Source of the DNA: Verrucomicrobia bacterium UBA2970
Lineage (GTDB): Bacteria > Verrucomicrobiota > Verrucomicrobiia > Limisphaerales > AAA164-E04
Direction: 5' to 3'
Length of the DNA: 8,831 nt
NCBI GenBank assembly: GCA_002348345.1
Contig: DEAY01000016.1
Span: forward strand, 555 to 9,385
A model generated the notes under the pieces. It worked only from the letters and a program-made list of their open reading frames with translations, did not search any database and was not told the DNA's origin. Shown in pieces: positions 1 to 6,428 of the stretch (positions are counted from its first letter, which is position 1; each line of letters opens with the position of its first letter). A program made the position numbers and the translations under genes.

Positions 1-176
1 TCTGTTGCTACAACACCCGCCACAACAACCCCTTTAAGGAATCCCATCACCCCTTCTACGAACCGCTCGAGAAAGTCACCGGATCGGCTATCAAGGAAAT
101 GGGAGTGAACCTCTTCGGCGACGACGTCTCATTTTGGAATCCGGATGAGGACGCCACGGTCGGTTCAAGGAAATAA
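1..176 (+). CDS. 3' end of an unidentified gene (partial)
   Basis: Reading from base 3, an open frame of 57 codons ends at a TAA at 174-176. The start lies outside the window. The visible C-terminus begins with CCYNTRHNNPF and ends with NPDEDATVGSRK. It is hydrophilic, with two Cys and three His near the visible beginning, and has no membrane segment or motif I can assign to a family. The next gene begins 12 nt after this stop on the same strand, so the two are probably co-transcribed, which hints at a link to amide or nitrogen metabolism. The other two plus frames close within this stretch (frame 2 at about base 36; frame 1 within about 110 bases), which supports this frame as the coding one. 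The function is not recognised. Confidence 0.6.
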   Translation, partial: CCYNTRHNNPFKESHHPFYEPLEKVTGSAIKEMGVNLFGDDVSFWNPDEDATVGSRK

Positions 177-188
177 TCTACCCCGCGT

Positions 189-1160
189 ATGAAACGCATT
201 CCCCGCGACCAAGCAAACAAGTTTGCCTTCGACCACCGGGATCAGCCGCTGCTTCATGTGGCCTGCGGCGAGATCATCGAGATCGAAACCGACGACGCCA
301 GTTCGGGCTACTTTCGATCCGAGACCGATCTAGCCATCCCCGGCCGCCGACCCGGATTCGATCGGAACCCGCCGATGGCCAACCCCATTGCGGGACCGGT
401 TTTCATCGAGACCGCCGAGCGAGGCGACACACTGGTCGTCCGGATCGAATCCATCGAGGTCGACGACTATTCATGGATCGCCATCGGCCCCAAGCGGGGC
501 CCCCTCGGAAGTTCCACCCAATGGCCCGAACTCTCTCAATCCTACACCACCAAGGTTTTCCGCCATGAAAAGGGACCCAGCGGCACGACTAGCGACGGCA
601 CCCTCCGATTCAACGAGAAGATTTCCTGGCCCATCACCCCCTTCGTCGGCACCCTGGGCGTGGCCCCTGACCGCGAAGTGACGACCTCGATCGACGGCCA
701 AGGGGAATGGGGTGGCAACCTGGACATCCGCGATGTCGCTCCGGGCCACGAAATCCATTTGCCGGTCTTCCACCCGGGAGCGCTCTTTTATCTGGGAGAT
801 GTTCACGCGAGCCAGGGCGACACCGAGTTCACCGGAACGGCCGCCGAAACGAAAGCCCTCGTCCGCCTTCAATTCGAAGTCCTCAAGAACAGCGCCCCGG
901 CCTCACCGCGCATCGTCAAACCCGAGAGCATCGTTTCGATCCACGTTGCCCGTCCTCTGGAACTTGCTGTCGAGAGCGCCACGATCCAACTGATCCAATG
1001 GTTGGTGGAGGCATATCGATTCACGCCCCAGGACGCCTACTGCCTCGTCAGCACTTGTCCCGACTTTCGGATCAATGTCTATCAGATGTGCAATATCGCC
1101 AAACTCCGGTTCGTTGCCGGTGCCGAAGTTCCGAAGAAATACCTCCCCAACCAATCCTGA
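189..1160 (+). CDS. acetamidase/formamidase family protein (FmdA_AmdA)
   Basis: Predicted 323-aa cytosolic amidohydrolase of the FmdA/AmdA family, whose members release ammonia from formamide, acetamide or related short amides. Family signatures appear in order: NPIAGPVFIE (65-74), GTLGVAP (154-160), GGNLDIR (175-181), and the long conserved block from LPVF (191) through GALFYLGDVHASQGDTE (197-213). The Asp/His/Glu residues of that block (D204, H206, D211, E213) match the conserved polar and metal-site residues of the family. The C-terminal AYCLVSTCPDFRI (283-295) matches the usual domain end. The length is normal for the bacterial acetamidase-like branch. The ATG follows the previous stop by 12 nt; an AAGGAA at 167-172 is rather far upstream (16 nt) to be a good ribosome binding site. 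Substrate preference cannot be read from the sequence, and many members are annotated only as generic amidases. Confidence 0.93.
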   Translation: MKRIPRDQANKFAFDHRDQPLLHVACGEIIEIETDDASSGYFRSETDLAIPGRRPGFDRNPPMANPIAGPVFIETAERGDTLVVRIESIEVDDYSWIAIGPKRGPLGSSTQWPELSQSYTTKVFRHEKGPSGTTSDGTLRFNEKISWPITPFVGTLGVAPDREVTTSIDGQGEWGGNLDIRDVAPGHEIHLPVFHPGALFYLGDVHASQGDTEFTGTAAETKALVRLQFEVLKNSAPASPRIVKPESIVSIHVARPLELAVESATIQLIQWLVEAYRFTPQDAYCLVSTCPDFRINVYQMCNIAKLRFVAGAEVPKKYLPNQS

Positions 1161-1229
1161 TTCCGCACCGTCTCTCCCAAGCAAACCGGTCAGCCCCCCG
1201 TCAATCCGCCCGGCCATCGGACGCATTTC

Positions 1230-1260
1230 TTGCCTCAAAAAATGATTTTGTCTGGATAAT
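1230..1260 (+). promoter_or_regulatory. possible sigma70-like promoter for the DUF6600-type gene
   Basis: TTGCCT at 1230-1235 and GATAAT at 1255-1260 are separated by 19 nt, which is longer than the optimum. They lie in a locally AT-rich patch of the 180-nt gap between the amidase and the gene starting at 1341, leaving a leader of about 75 nt. There is no extended -10. The spacing makes this a weak call. I see no clear intrinsic terminator for the amidase gene in the same gap. Confidence 0.28.
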
Positions 1261-1340
1261 CTCAAGTTTGGAGCCAACCTAAGACGTGGGGAGACCCGAT
1301 TTCGGTTATCAGAAGATCAGTTTGCCCGCGAGCACCTGTC

Positions 1341-2741
1341 ATGAAGAAAGAACAGCTTCATTTGATCTTGGGGATTGCTACTCCGCTCTTGCTGGTCACC
1401 ATCCTCCTGCTCCAACTGCATCATGGCCAACAGAATCTCACTCGCGCCATCGTCAGTCTCCACACCGGCCGAGAGGCACCTGCCCCCTCTCGAGTCGCAG
1501 GGCCCGAACCCCTGACCGCAATGCCGCCGCCCTCGCAGGAGGAGAAGTCACCTGACGCGGTGCCACCGCCGGCCCCATCCCCCCCGACTGACCAGCCCCA
1601 ACCGCCACAAGGAGGCGCCGAAGCGCCTCCCTCACCGACGCCGCCACCACATCAGACCAACCCACTTGCCGCCGCCGCTCCTCTCCCGGGAGAACTAATC
1701 GAACGCCCCGAACTCTCCACCCGTCCGGGAAGCAGTGCGGTCCATCTCACTTACCAGCCCGTGACCATCAATCACATCTACCCCCGGCTCCAGGCCTTCG
1801 GAAGGTGGTTTGTTCACCCCCGGCACGGAAATGTCTGGATGCCGCACACCAGCCGCCGCAACCGCCAATGGCGCCCCTATGGAGATAATGGTAAATGGTA
1901 TTATACTCAAATTGGATGGCACTGGCAGTCCAACTACAAATGGGGTGGAACGGCCTTTCACCATGGCCGCTGGTTCTGGGATGGCGAGAAGCAAGGCTGG
2001 GTCTGGGTCCCCGGAAGGGAATGGAGTCCGGCATGGGTCACCTGGCGGGAAAGCGGAGACCGGGTGGGTTGGGCGCCCATTCCGCCCATCGCCTCAACCG
2101 CATCGTCCCCGACCGCTTCATCACGACCGACCGGCACATCGGGGCTTCACATCGACTATGGGTTGGACAACACCCATTTCACCTTTGTTCCCAAAGCCGA
2201 TTTCCTCTCCCCAAGCCCGGTCGAATTCGCCCTTTCCGGAGAAGACGCGGTCACGGCCTTCCAGAACTCCCGATCACGCGATCGAATTAGCCTCAATGCC
2301 CAACGTCAATGGACGAACTACGGCATCTCACGTCGAGAAATGGCTCACGCCATCGGTTCTCCCATTGAGCTTGTCAATGTCGACCTTCGTAATCCCTTTC
2401 AACCGCGGATCCTCACCCAGCAGGATCTCGAAGCAGCCGCCGCCAAGGCACAAGAACAGCTCCCAGAAAAGGGGAAAGGCAATTCTCAATCTCCTCCCAC
2501 CACAACCGGTGTGGTCTTCCGCCCCCCCTCAACCACCTACTGGCCGGGCGCCCAGGAAGCCACCCCATCTGGAGGAACCGGCCCCGCCGGCTTCGCAGCC
2601 CCCGCTCCCATCGTGATCGAGGGGGCTCCCGATCTGGCGGATCCACGAAGGAGGAAGCAAACCTCGAGTCCCCGGGGTCTGGGGTTTCGTCGGGGGCAGG
2701 TGCGCCCCAACCTTTCGGTCCGCCAATCCCCGAAAAAGTGA
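1341..2741 (+). CDS. membrane-anchored proline-rich DUF6600-type protein
   Basis: A 466-aa protein of unknown function. Residues 7-27 form one hydrophobic segment after a short KK-containing start, consistent with a signal anchor placing the rest outside the cytoplasm. Residues 45-118 are a Pro/Ala/Gln-rich linker with PPP and PPPAP runs. Residues about 145-250 form the core: FGRWFVHPRHGNVWMP (153-168), WRPYGDNGKWYYT (177-189), GWHWQSNYKWGG (192-203), FHHGRWFW (206-213), GWVWVPGREWSPAWVTWR (219-236) and VGWAPIPP (242-249). This repeated W-x-P, G-x-W pattern is that of the DUF6600 group, found in cell-envelope proteins often coded near FecR-type regulators. The C-terminal part (about 370-466) is low-complexity, Pro/Gly/Arg-rich and probably disordered. 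No clear Shine-Dalgarno precedes the ATG. Family assignment is from pattern recognition; the role is unknown, perhaps a wall or polysaccharide contact. Confidence 0.85.
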   Translation: MKKEQLHLILGIATPLLLVTILLLQLHHGQQNLTRAIVSLHTGREAPAPSRVAGPEPLTAMPPPSQEEKSPDAVPPPAPSPPTDQPQPPQGGAEAPPSPTPPPHQTNPLAAAAPLPGELIERPELSTRPGSSAVHLTYQPVTINHIYPRLQAFGRWFVHPRHGNVWMPHTSRRNRQWRPYGDNGKWYYTQIGWHWQSNYKWGGTAFHHGRWFWDGEKQGWVWVPGREWSPAWVTWRESGDRVGWAPIPPIASTASSPTASSRPTGTSGLHIDYGLDNTHFTFVPKADFLSPSPVEFALSGEDAVTAFQNSRSRDRISLNAQRQWTNYGISRREMAHAIGSPIELVNVDLRNPFQPRILTQQDLEAAAAKAQEQLPEKGKGNSQSPPTTTGVVFRPPSTTYWPGAQEATPSGGTGPAGFAAPAPIVIEGAPDLADPRRRKQTSSPRGLGFRRGQVRPNLSVRQSPKK

Positions 2742-2789
2742 CCGGCCAAGGGCCCGTTCAACGGCTGCCCTCCCGAGAGTTTCCTTGGT

Positions 2790-3311
2790 CTAGTCGTCAG
2801 ACTCTCCAACATCGGCACGAATCGCCTCGAGCAGGCAATCATCGGCCATCGTTACCGGGCTCCCCCCCCGGACACCTTGACCGGGCGAAGGCGTCGACCG
2901 TCTGAAGAATTCTTCCAGGGTCAAGGCGAGGAGCTTTCGGTTGTTTCGTCGAAACCGACGGAGATCATGGGATTGAAGCCCGATCGGACCGAAAAGGCGG
3001 AGAATTTGGGGCACTGCGTGAACCCAATTGACGATCCGCTGCGATCCCACCTGTCGATTGGCATAGCAGTAGGAGAGAAGCTGCCAAGTCACATCGGGAT
3101 CGGGAAGGTCGATCGCCGTTCCCACCGAAAAAAAACCCGATCGTCCGAGCGATTCAACCACTTCACCAACGGTGTCCCATCGTCGTGTGTTGAGATTCCG
3201 ACGGGTGCAATCAAAGATCCCATCACCTCCGAGGTCACCTCCGAAGCGAAACGTACCGCTTCCAGAGAGACGCCCCGATGCCGAACGTCGTCCTAACCGC
3301 TCAAGTTCCAC
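2790..3311 (-). CDS. orphan protein resembling the N-terminal (DUF772-like) domain of IS1182/IS5-type transposases
   Basis: A small protein of about 173 aa from a GTG at 3309-3311, which has AGGG seven bases upstream; a TTG at 3360-3362 would give 190 aa. In the 173-aa numbering, residues 75-134 read WQLLSYCYANRQVGSQRI, then a helical stretch, then HDLRRFRRNNRKLL. This layout (YCYA, glycine-Ser turn, then an [I/L]RRFRR-x-[N/H]R helix) is that of the DUF772-like region opening IS1182/IS5-type transposases. It ends with ADDCLLEAIRADVGESDD, similar to the A-x-R-x-x-A-x-x-A-D tails of stand-alone proteins of this type in Verrucomicrobiota as I remember them. No DDE catalytic domain follows, so it is either a domesticated DNA-binding domain or an old transposase remnant. 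It lies downstream of the dynamin gene on the same strand (gap 35-86 nt by start choice). Codon use looks natural. The overlapping plus-strand frame (2877-3296) looks like its shadow. T8 (3128-3135) and G8 (2862-2869) tracts lie inside. Confidence 0.55.
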   Translation of the reverse strand: MELERLGRRSASGRLSGSGTFRFGGDLGGDGIFDCTRRNLNTRRWDTVGEVVESLGRSGFFSVGTAIDLPDPDVTWQLLSYCYANRQVGSQRIVNWVHAVPQILRLFGPIGLQSHDLRRFRRNNRKLLALTLEEFFRRSTPSPGQGVRGGSPVTMADDCLLEAIRADVGESDD

Positions 3312-3397
3312 CCCGGAACCCTGCTCGCCCCATGTTACAAAACAAATGCAGGGACGTGACAATCCCTCAACAGCAAGCCCACCACTTTGGAAAGGGT

Positions 3398-6181
3398 TTA
3401 CTGATCAGTGGCCTTGGGGACCACACGCAGGGGAGTTGAGGATTGGCTGTTTTCCCCTCCCTCGTCGGCATCTTCTGAATCTTCCCCACCGGGATCGGGA
3501 ATCGAGATCGTCAGAGGTTTCCCTCCCTGAGCATCCTGGCCCTCCACGCTCTCATCCTGAGCCGACTTCCCTTCTTCAGAATCACTCGATTCATCGACAG
3601 GTCCCTGATCCGGAGCCTCGGAGGCTTCTCCCTCCGAAGAGAGCCTCACGGATTCATTCGCTCCGAGCCCTTCATCAACACTTTCCAAAACTGATTCAGT
3701 CGCCGCCTGCTCATCGGTCGTCTCCAAGGACGACCCGCTTGGTCCTTCAGTCGCCTCCTCACCCGCCTCTGGGTCAATTCCCAAGTGCTCCGCAGTCCAG
3801 ATCGTAAAGGCACCGATCCCCGCCTCCTCACTGGCCTCGACGACCGTTCCAGCATCGGTCACATCTTCCTGGACTTCTTCCAACCCTTCCAACGAGGGCG
3901 CTTCAGCCACTTGAAGTGCGGTTTGAGGCACGATCGTCATCCCGCCGAGGTAAGGTGTCGTCCAGAGGCTGAAGGCACCAATCGGGGACTCCAGAATCTG
4001 GAACCCACGCGCCAACCGGGCCGACCTCAAGAACTTATTCCTCAGGGCTGTCATCTCATCGGAGAGAGCAGAAATGGCCACGTCCAAACCATCAAAGGCT
4101 CCCGAAATTCGATCGTTTGCCTCGATCCGCTGCTCGAGATTTTGCTTCGATTCCTCGAGCTCGGACTGCCGGCTCTTCAGCAGATTGGCAAACTCCCGCT
4201 TGAATCGATCCACATAAACCTTGAGGAAGTCACGTGAGCAACGGTGAGGAATTCCGGGAAGGATGCCTTCGAGCTGATCGTCAACCGTTTTCTCGAGCGC
4301 CAATTTACCGTCCGGGAGAAGGCGTTTTCGCTTCTTGGTCGGTGGAATCTCATTCCGAAGCTCACTGCCCCCCCCCAACAAGCGGCGACGCACCTTGGCT
4401 TGGCTCTGGAAGAAGATTCGGTCCCAGAAGGTCCGGTTGACCGGAAGATCGTTCACATCCACCTCGATGGAGCATGGCGACACCTTCGGAAGTTCCCTCA
4501 AGGCTGAAATCGAGTGATTGTAGACCTCCCGAAGCGAGAGGCGGACCCGATCCAGGGCAATCACAATATCCGAACTGGGACGAGCCCCACCCGAGCTGGA
4601 ATCCAGGACATTCTTGACGGACTTTGCCGTCTTCTCTGCGATTTGTTTCTGAAGCTCGTCTATCCGGCTTTGCCAGGTTTTGCCCACGAGATCCCCCAGA
4701 CAATCGGCCGTTTCAAACCAATTCTCAATACCGGCCTTCAACGCCTTCTCAAGATCCTCTCGTACTTCCTTGGCAAACTGAGTCGCCGCCTGCTCCACGT
4801 CCGCATGCGTTCCCTCGAACGCCTTTTCCCAATCAAACCCCGCCAGGCTCTTAATCGCCTCCAACTGACCGTCGATTTCCACAACCTCGCTTCGGAGCCG
4901 TCGCTGCTGCACCACGAAATCCTGAATCGCATCCGCCTCGCAGTTCCGAAGCACCTCATCGCGCAAGGCATCCCCCTGACGGAAGCTGTCGCTCATCAAC
5001 TCAAAGAGATAATCGCTTGAATTCAAATACTCGGTGAGATCACTCAGAAACGCCTTGAAATCGTTGGGCCGGCCGGACCGCGCCCTCAGCGCCTCGGCTT
5101 CCGACAGACCTTCCTGGTCCTCGGCGCCGTTTTCGAGGGATTCGACCTCTGTTGAGGGATCATCTTCACCAGACGAGCTCCGGGCCTCCTCCTCAACGGG
5201 CGGGGCAACCGGCGCCTCCGATGGGGAGGGCTCCACAAACCCTCCGTTTGCTGCTTGAAGGTGTTGCGAAGCCGCATTCAAGAGGTCGATCGGATAAATC
5301 TTGAGCCGCCCATCTCGAGACGCCTTTCGCAGTCCAGCGCTCATGCTCAGCAGTTGAAAGGCATCGATGATCTTCTGAGGGTTCTGACTCTCGAGGCTGG
5401 GTTGAAGGCTTCCGTCAGGCCGCAGATCCCGCTTCGAAGAGTCAATGTTCACCACCAAAAAGACCCGACTGAACAACCCCAGCAGATCGTTGAATTCCTC
5501 GAAAACCTGCTCCAGAAACAGATTGTCTGTCTTGACAACAAAGACCGCGCAGGCCGCGCTGTTCCGGAACTCCCGGGTCATCAAATCATAGCCGAATTTC
5601 ATCCGACTGTAGAGCCCCGGGGTGTCCACCAGCACCGTCCCAGAGTCATTGAGCTCGTGAGCCGTCAAATCGATGTCGATCCGTCGAATCGCCTCCGGAT
5701 AATCAAGCCCTGGATCAAACTCGCGTCCGGCCTCCTCCACCGTCCGAATCCGATCCGCCAGGTTGGAGTGCGAATCATTGATGAGAACTTCCATGACGTT
5801 CTTGTCTTCGGTCGCCGTCTCTCGACCATTGTAGCGGGTGAGCTTGATGGAAGCCTTGTCTCCATGGCGAACGTAGACCAAACAGGGATAAGCAGGAAGC
5901 GACGTCACCTCACTGACGTAGGCCCCGCTGATCGCATTCATCAGCGTCGACTTACCACTCTTCAACGGACCGAAAATCAGAAGGTAGGCCTGCTGCCCCT
6001 CGACCTTGTCGATCAGGGACTTCAACCGATGCTTAACCTCATTCAGCCCGGCCAAACTTAATCGCAAGACATCTTCCTGAGAATCATGCTCGATCTGCTC
6101 AATCACCGCATCAAGCGCCGCGCCAGCAGGAATCAACGCGCTTGAGTAGTCCTTGCAAAAATCAGAAATCTCCGTCTTCAT
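3398..6181 (-). CDS. dynamin-family GTPase with acidic hinge insert and acidic C-terminal tail
   Basis: A 927-aa large GTPase of the bacterial dynamin-like group, which as a family binds and remodels membranes. Residues 1-65 form the N-terminal helical (neck) part. The GTPase domain has GPLKSGKST (P-loop, 71-79), T93 before SLP (switch region), DTPGL (186-190) and VVNIDSS (243-249) at the G4 position, where N-K-x-D is usual. Residues about 312-372 are a Pro/Glu/Ser-rich insert between the end of the GTPase fold and DFKAFLSDLTEYL. Long helices follow (about 395-530, 640-720), as in a dynamin stalk, interrupted by a basic, aromatic-flanked stretch (FWDRIFFQ to KKRKRLLP, 585-622) that could contact lipid. 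The motif IGAF-[ST]-[LI]-WT-x-x-[YH]-LG occurs at 734-745 and 789-801. From about 803 the tail is strongly acidic and Ser/Gly-rich, ending LRVVPKATDQ. No transmembrane helix is apparent. The start ATG lacks a strong Shine-Dalgarno but directly precedes the expected helical N-terminus. Cellular role unknown; some bacterial dynamins act in membrane stress or phage defence. Confidence 0.9.
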   Translation of the reverse strand: MKTEISDFCKDYSSALIPAGAALDAVIEQIEHDSQEDVLRLSLAGLNEVKHRLKSLIDKVEGQQAYLLIFGPLKSGKSTLMNAISGAYVSEVTSLPAYPCLVYVRHGDKASIKLTRYNGRETATEDKNVMEVLINDSHSNLADRIRTVEEAGREFDPGLDYPEAIRRIDIDLTAHELNDSGTVLVDTPGLYSRMKFGYDLMTREFRNSAACAVFVVKTDNLFLEQVFEEFNDLLGLFSRVFLVVNIDSSKRDLRPDGSLQPSLESQNPQKIIDAFQLLSMSAGLRKASRDGRLKIYPIDLLNAASQHLQAANGGFVEPSPSEAPVAPPVEEEARSSSGEDDPSTEVESLENGAEDQEGLSEAEALRARSGRPNDFKAFLSDLTEYLNSSDYLFELMSDSFRQGDALRDEVLRNCEADAIQDFVVQQRRLRSEVVEIDGQLEAIKSLAGFDWEKAFEGTHADVEQAATQFAKEVREDLEKALKAGIENWFETADCLGDLVGKTWQSRIDELQKQIAEKTAKSVKNVLDSSSGGARPSSDIVIALDRVRLSLREVYNHSISALRELPKVSPCSIEVDVNDLPVNRTFWDRIFFQSQAKVRRRLLGGGSELRNEIPPTKKRKRLLPDGKLALEKTVDDQLEGILPGIPHRCSRDFLKVYVDRFKREFANLLKSRQSELEESKQNLEQRIEANDRISGAFDGLDVAISALSDEMTALRNKFLRSARLARGFQILESPIGAFSLWTTPYLGGMTIVPQTALQVAEAPSLEGLEEVQEDVTDAGTVVEASEEAGIGAFTIWTAEHLGIDPEAGEEATEGPSGSSLETTDEQAATESVLESVDEGLGANESVRLSSEGEASEAPDQGPVDESSDSEEGKSAQDESVEGQDAQGGKPLTISIPDPGGEDSEDADEGGENSQSSTPLRVVPKATDQ
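3779..3817 (-). repeat. second copy of the IGAF-W-LG motif in the GTPase
   Basis: This segment encodes residues 789-801 of the GTPase (IGAFTIWTAEHLG). It matches residues 734-746 (IGAFSLWTTPYLG) at 8 of 13 positions, with conservative changes at S/T, L/I and Y/H. The DNA shares GGTGCCTT and CTGGAC, so it may derive from an old duplication. The copies are separated by an acidic linker. Confidence 0.65.
3944..3982 (-). repeat. first copy of the IGAF-W-LG motif in the GTPase
   Basis: This segment encodes residues 734-746 of the GTPase (IGAFSLWTTPYLG), just after the last long helix. A second, diverged copy follows 55 residues later. A short hydrophobic-aromatic motif repeated within an otherwise acidic, low-complexity region is what a docking peptide or amphipathic membrane-contact element would look like; that reading is inference. 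Confidence 0.65.
4368..4376 (-). repeat. nine-base G homopolymer inside the GTPase gene
   Basis: Nine C on the plus strand are nine G in the coding strand, within the codons for L602-G-G-G-S. One added G would bring a TGA within three codons. One lost G would open a frame of roughly 60 codons before a stop. A tract of this length is prone to slippage during replication, transcription or sequencing. Confidence 0.9.
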
Positions 6182-6262
6182 CGCTACGCTGTAGTTAAAG
6201 TCACTTCTTCGTACGACTGCAACGCGAATCTCAAGAAAATCCGAGCTCGCATCAACCGCTCA

Positions 6263-6287
6263 CCCCATTCCTTCATTTCCCCATTCC
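6263..6287. repeat. pair of 9-bp direct repeats CCCCATTCC
   Basis: CCCCATTCC occurs at 6263-6271 and 6279-6287, start to start 16 bp, with a half-similar CATTTCC between them. They lie 82-106 bp upstream of the dynamin gene start and could be protein-binding half sites. The sequence is simple, so chance is possible. Confidence 0.4.
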
Positions 6288-6297
6288 GCGCCCGAGA

Positions 6298-6332
6298 TTC
6301 AGGGGGACGACACGAGGAAAACACCCCCTGAA
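6298..6332. promoter_or_regulatory. perfect 9-bp inverted repeat midway between divergent genes
   Basis: TTCAGGGGG at 6298-6306 is mirrored exactly by CCCCCTGAA at 6324-6332 with a 17-nt spacer. The centre (6315) lies about 134 bp from the dynamin start and 138 bp from the esterase start. There is no U-run on either side, so it does not look like an intrinsic terminator. A dimeric-regulator operator serving one or both divergent genes is the simplest reading, but binding is inferred only from symmetry. Confidence 0.5.
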
Positions 6333-6373
6333 CTTTGAGCCGGCCCGCCTATTCAAACAACCTCCAACCACAC

Positions 6374-6402
6374 TTGAATTCATGAAACCTGTCGTTCATA
6401 AT
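6374..6402 (+). promoter_or_regulatory. sigma70-like promoter of the esterase gene
   Basis: TTGAAT at 6374-6379 and CATAAT at 6397-6402 are separated by exactly 17 nt. Four of six and five of six bases match the consensus. Transcription would begin near 6409, giving a leader of about 44 nt before the ATG at 6453. This is the best promoter match I found in the window. Confidence 0.5.
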
Positions 6403-6428
6403 TGCCGTTTTTATTCATCTACAAATGA

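Noticed and set aside
1890..1915. AT-rich, TATACT-like patch inside the DUF6600-type gene as an internal promoter
   Set aside because: It is explained by Asn, Lys, Tyr, Ile and Met codons of the conserved core, and no gene start follows.
1810..2616. 268-codon frame overlapping the DUF6600-type gene
   Set aside because: It is rich in Pro, Ser and Arg with no domain, whereas the other frame has the W/G pattern and an N-terminal membrane segment.
2775..2806. Inverted repeat GAGAGTTT / AGACTCTC between the convergent genes, as a bidirectional terminator
   Set aside because: The stem is 8 bp with one G-U pair and a 16-nt loop, has no T-run, and overlaps the end of the minus-strand coding region.
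2877..3296. Plus-strand open frame of 139 codons opposite the orphan transposase-like gene
   Set aside because: Its translation is hydrophilic and featureless, while the minus frame shows a recognisable YCYA-to-RRFRR layout and natural codon use.
5255..6061. Plus-strand open frame of 268 codons opposite the GTPase N-terminal part
   Set aside because: It lies over the conserved P-loop and DTPG region read on the minus strand, so its length reflects the codon structure of the real gene.
6182..6225. Possible promoter TTGCAG-17-TTTAAC on the minus strand for the dynamin gene
   Set aside because: Only three and four of six bases match, and the -10 would lie about 14 nt from the start codon, leaving almost no leader.
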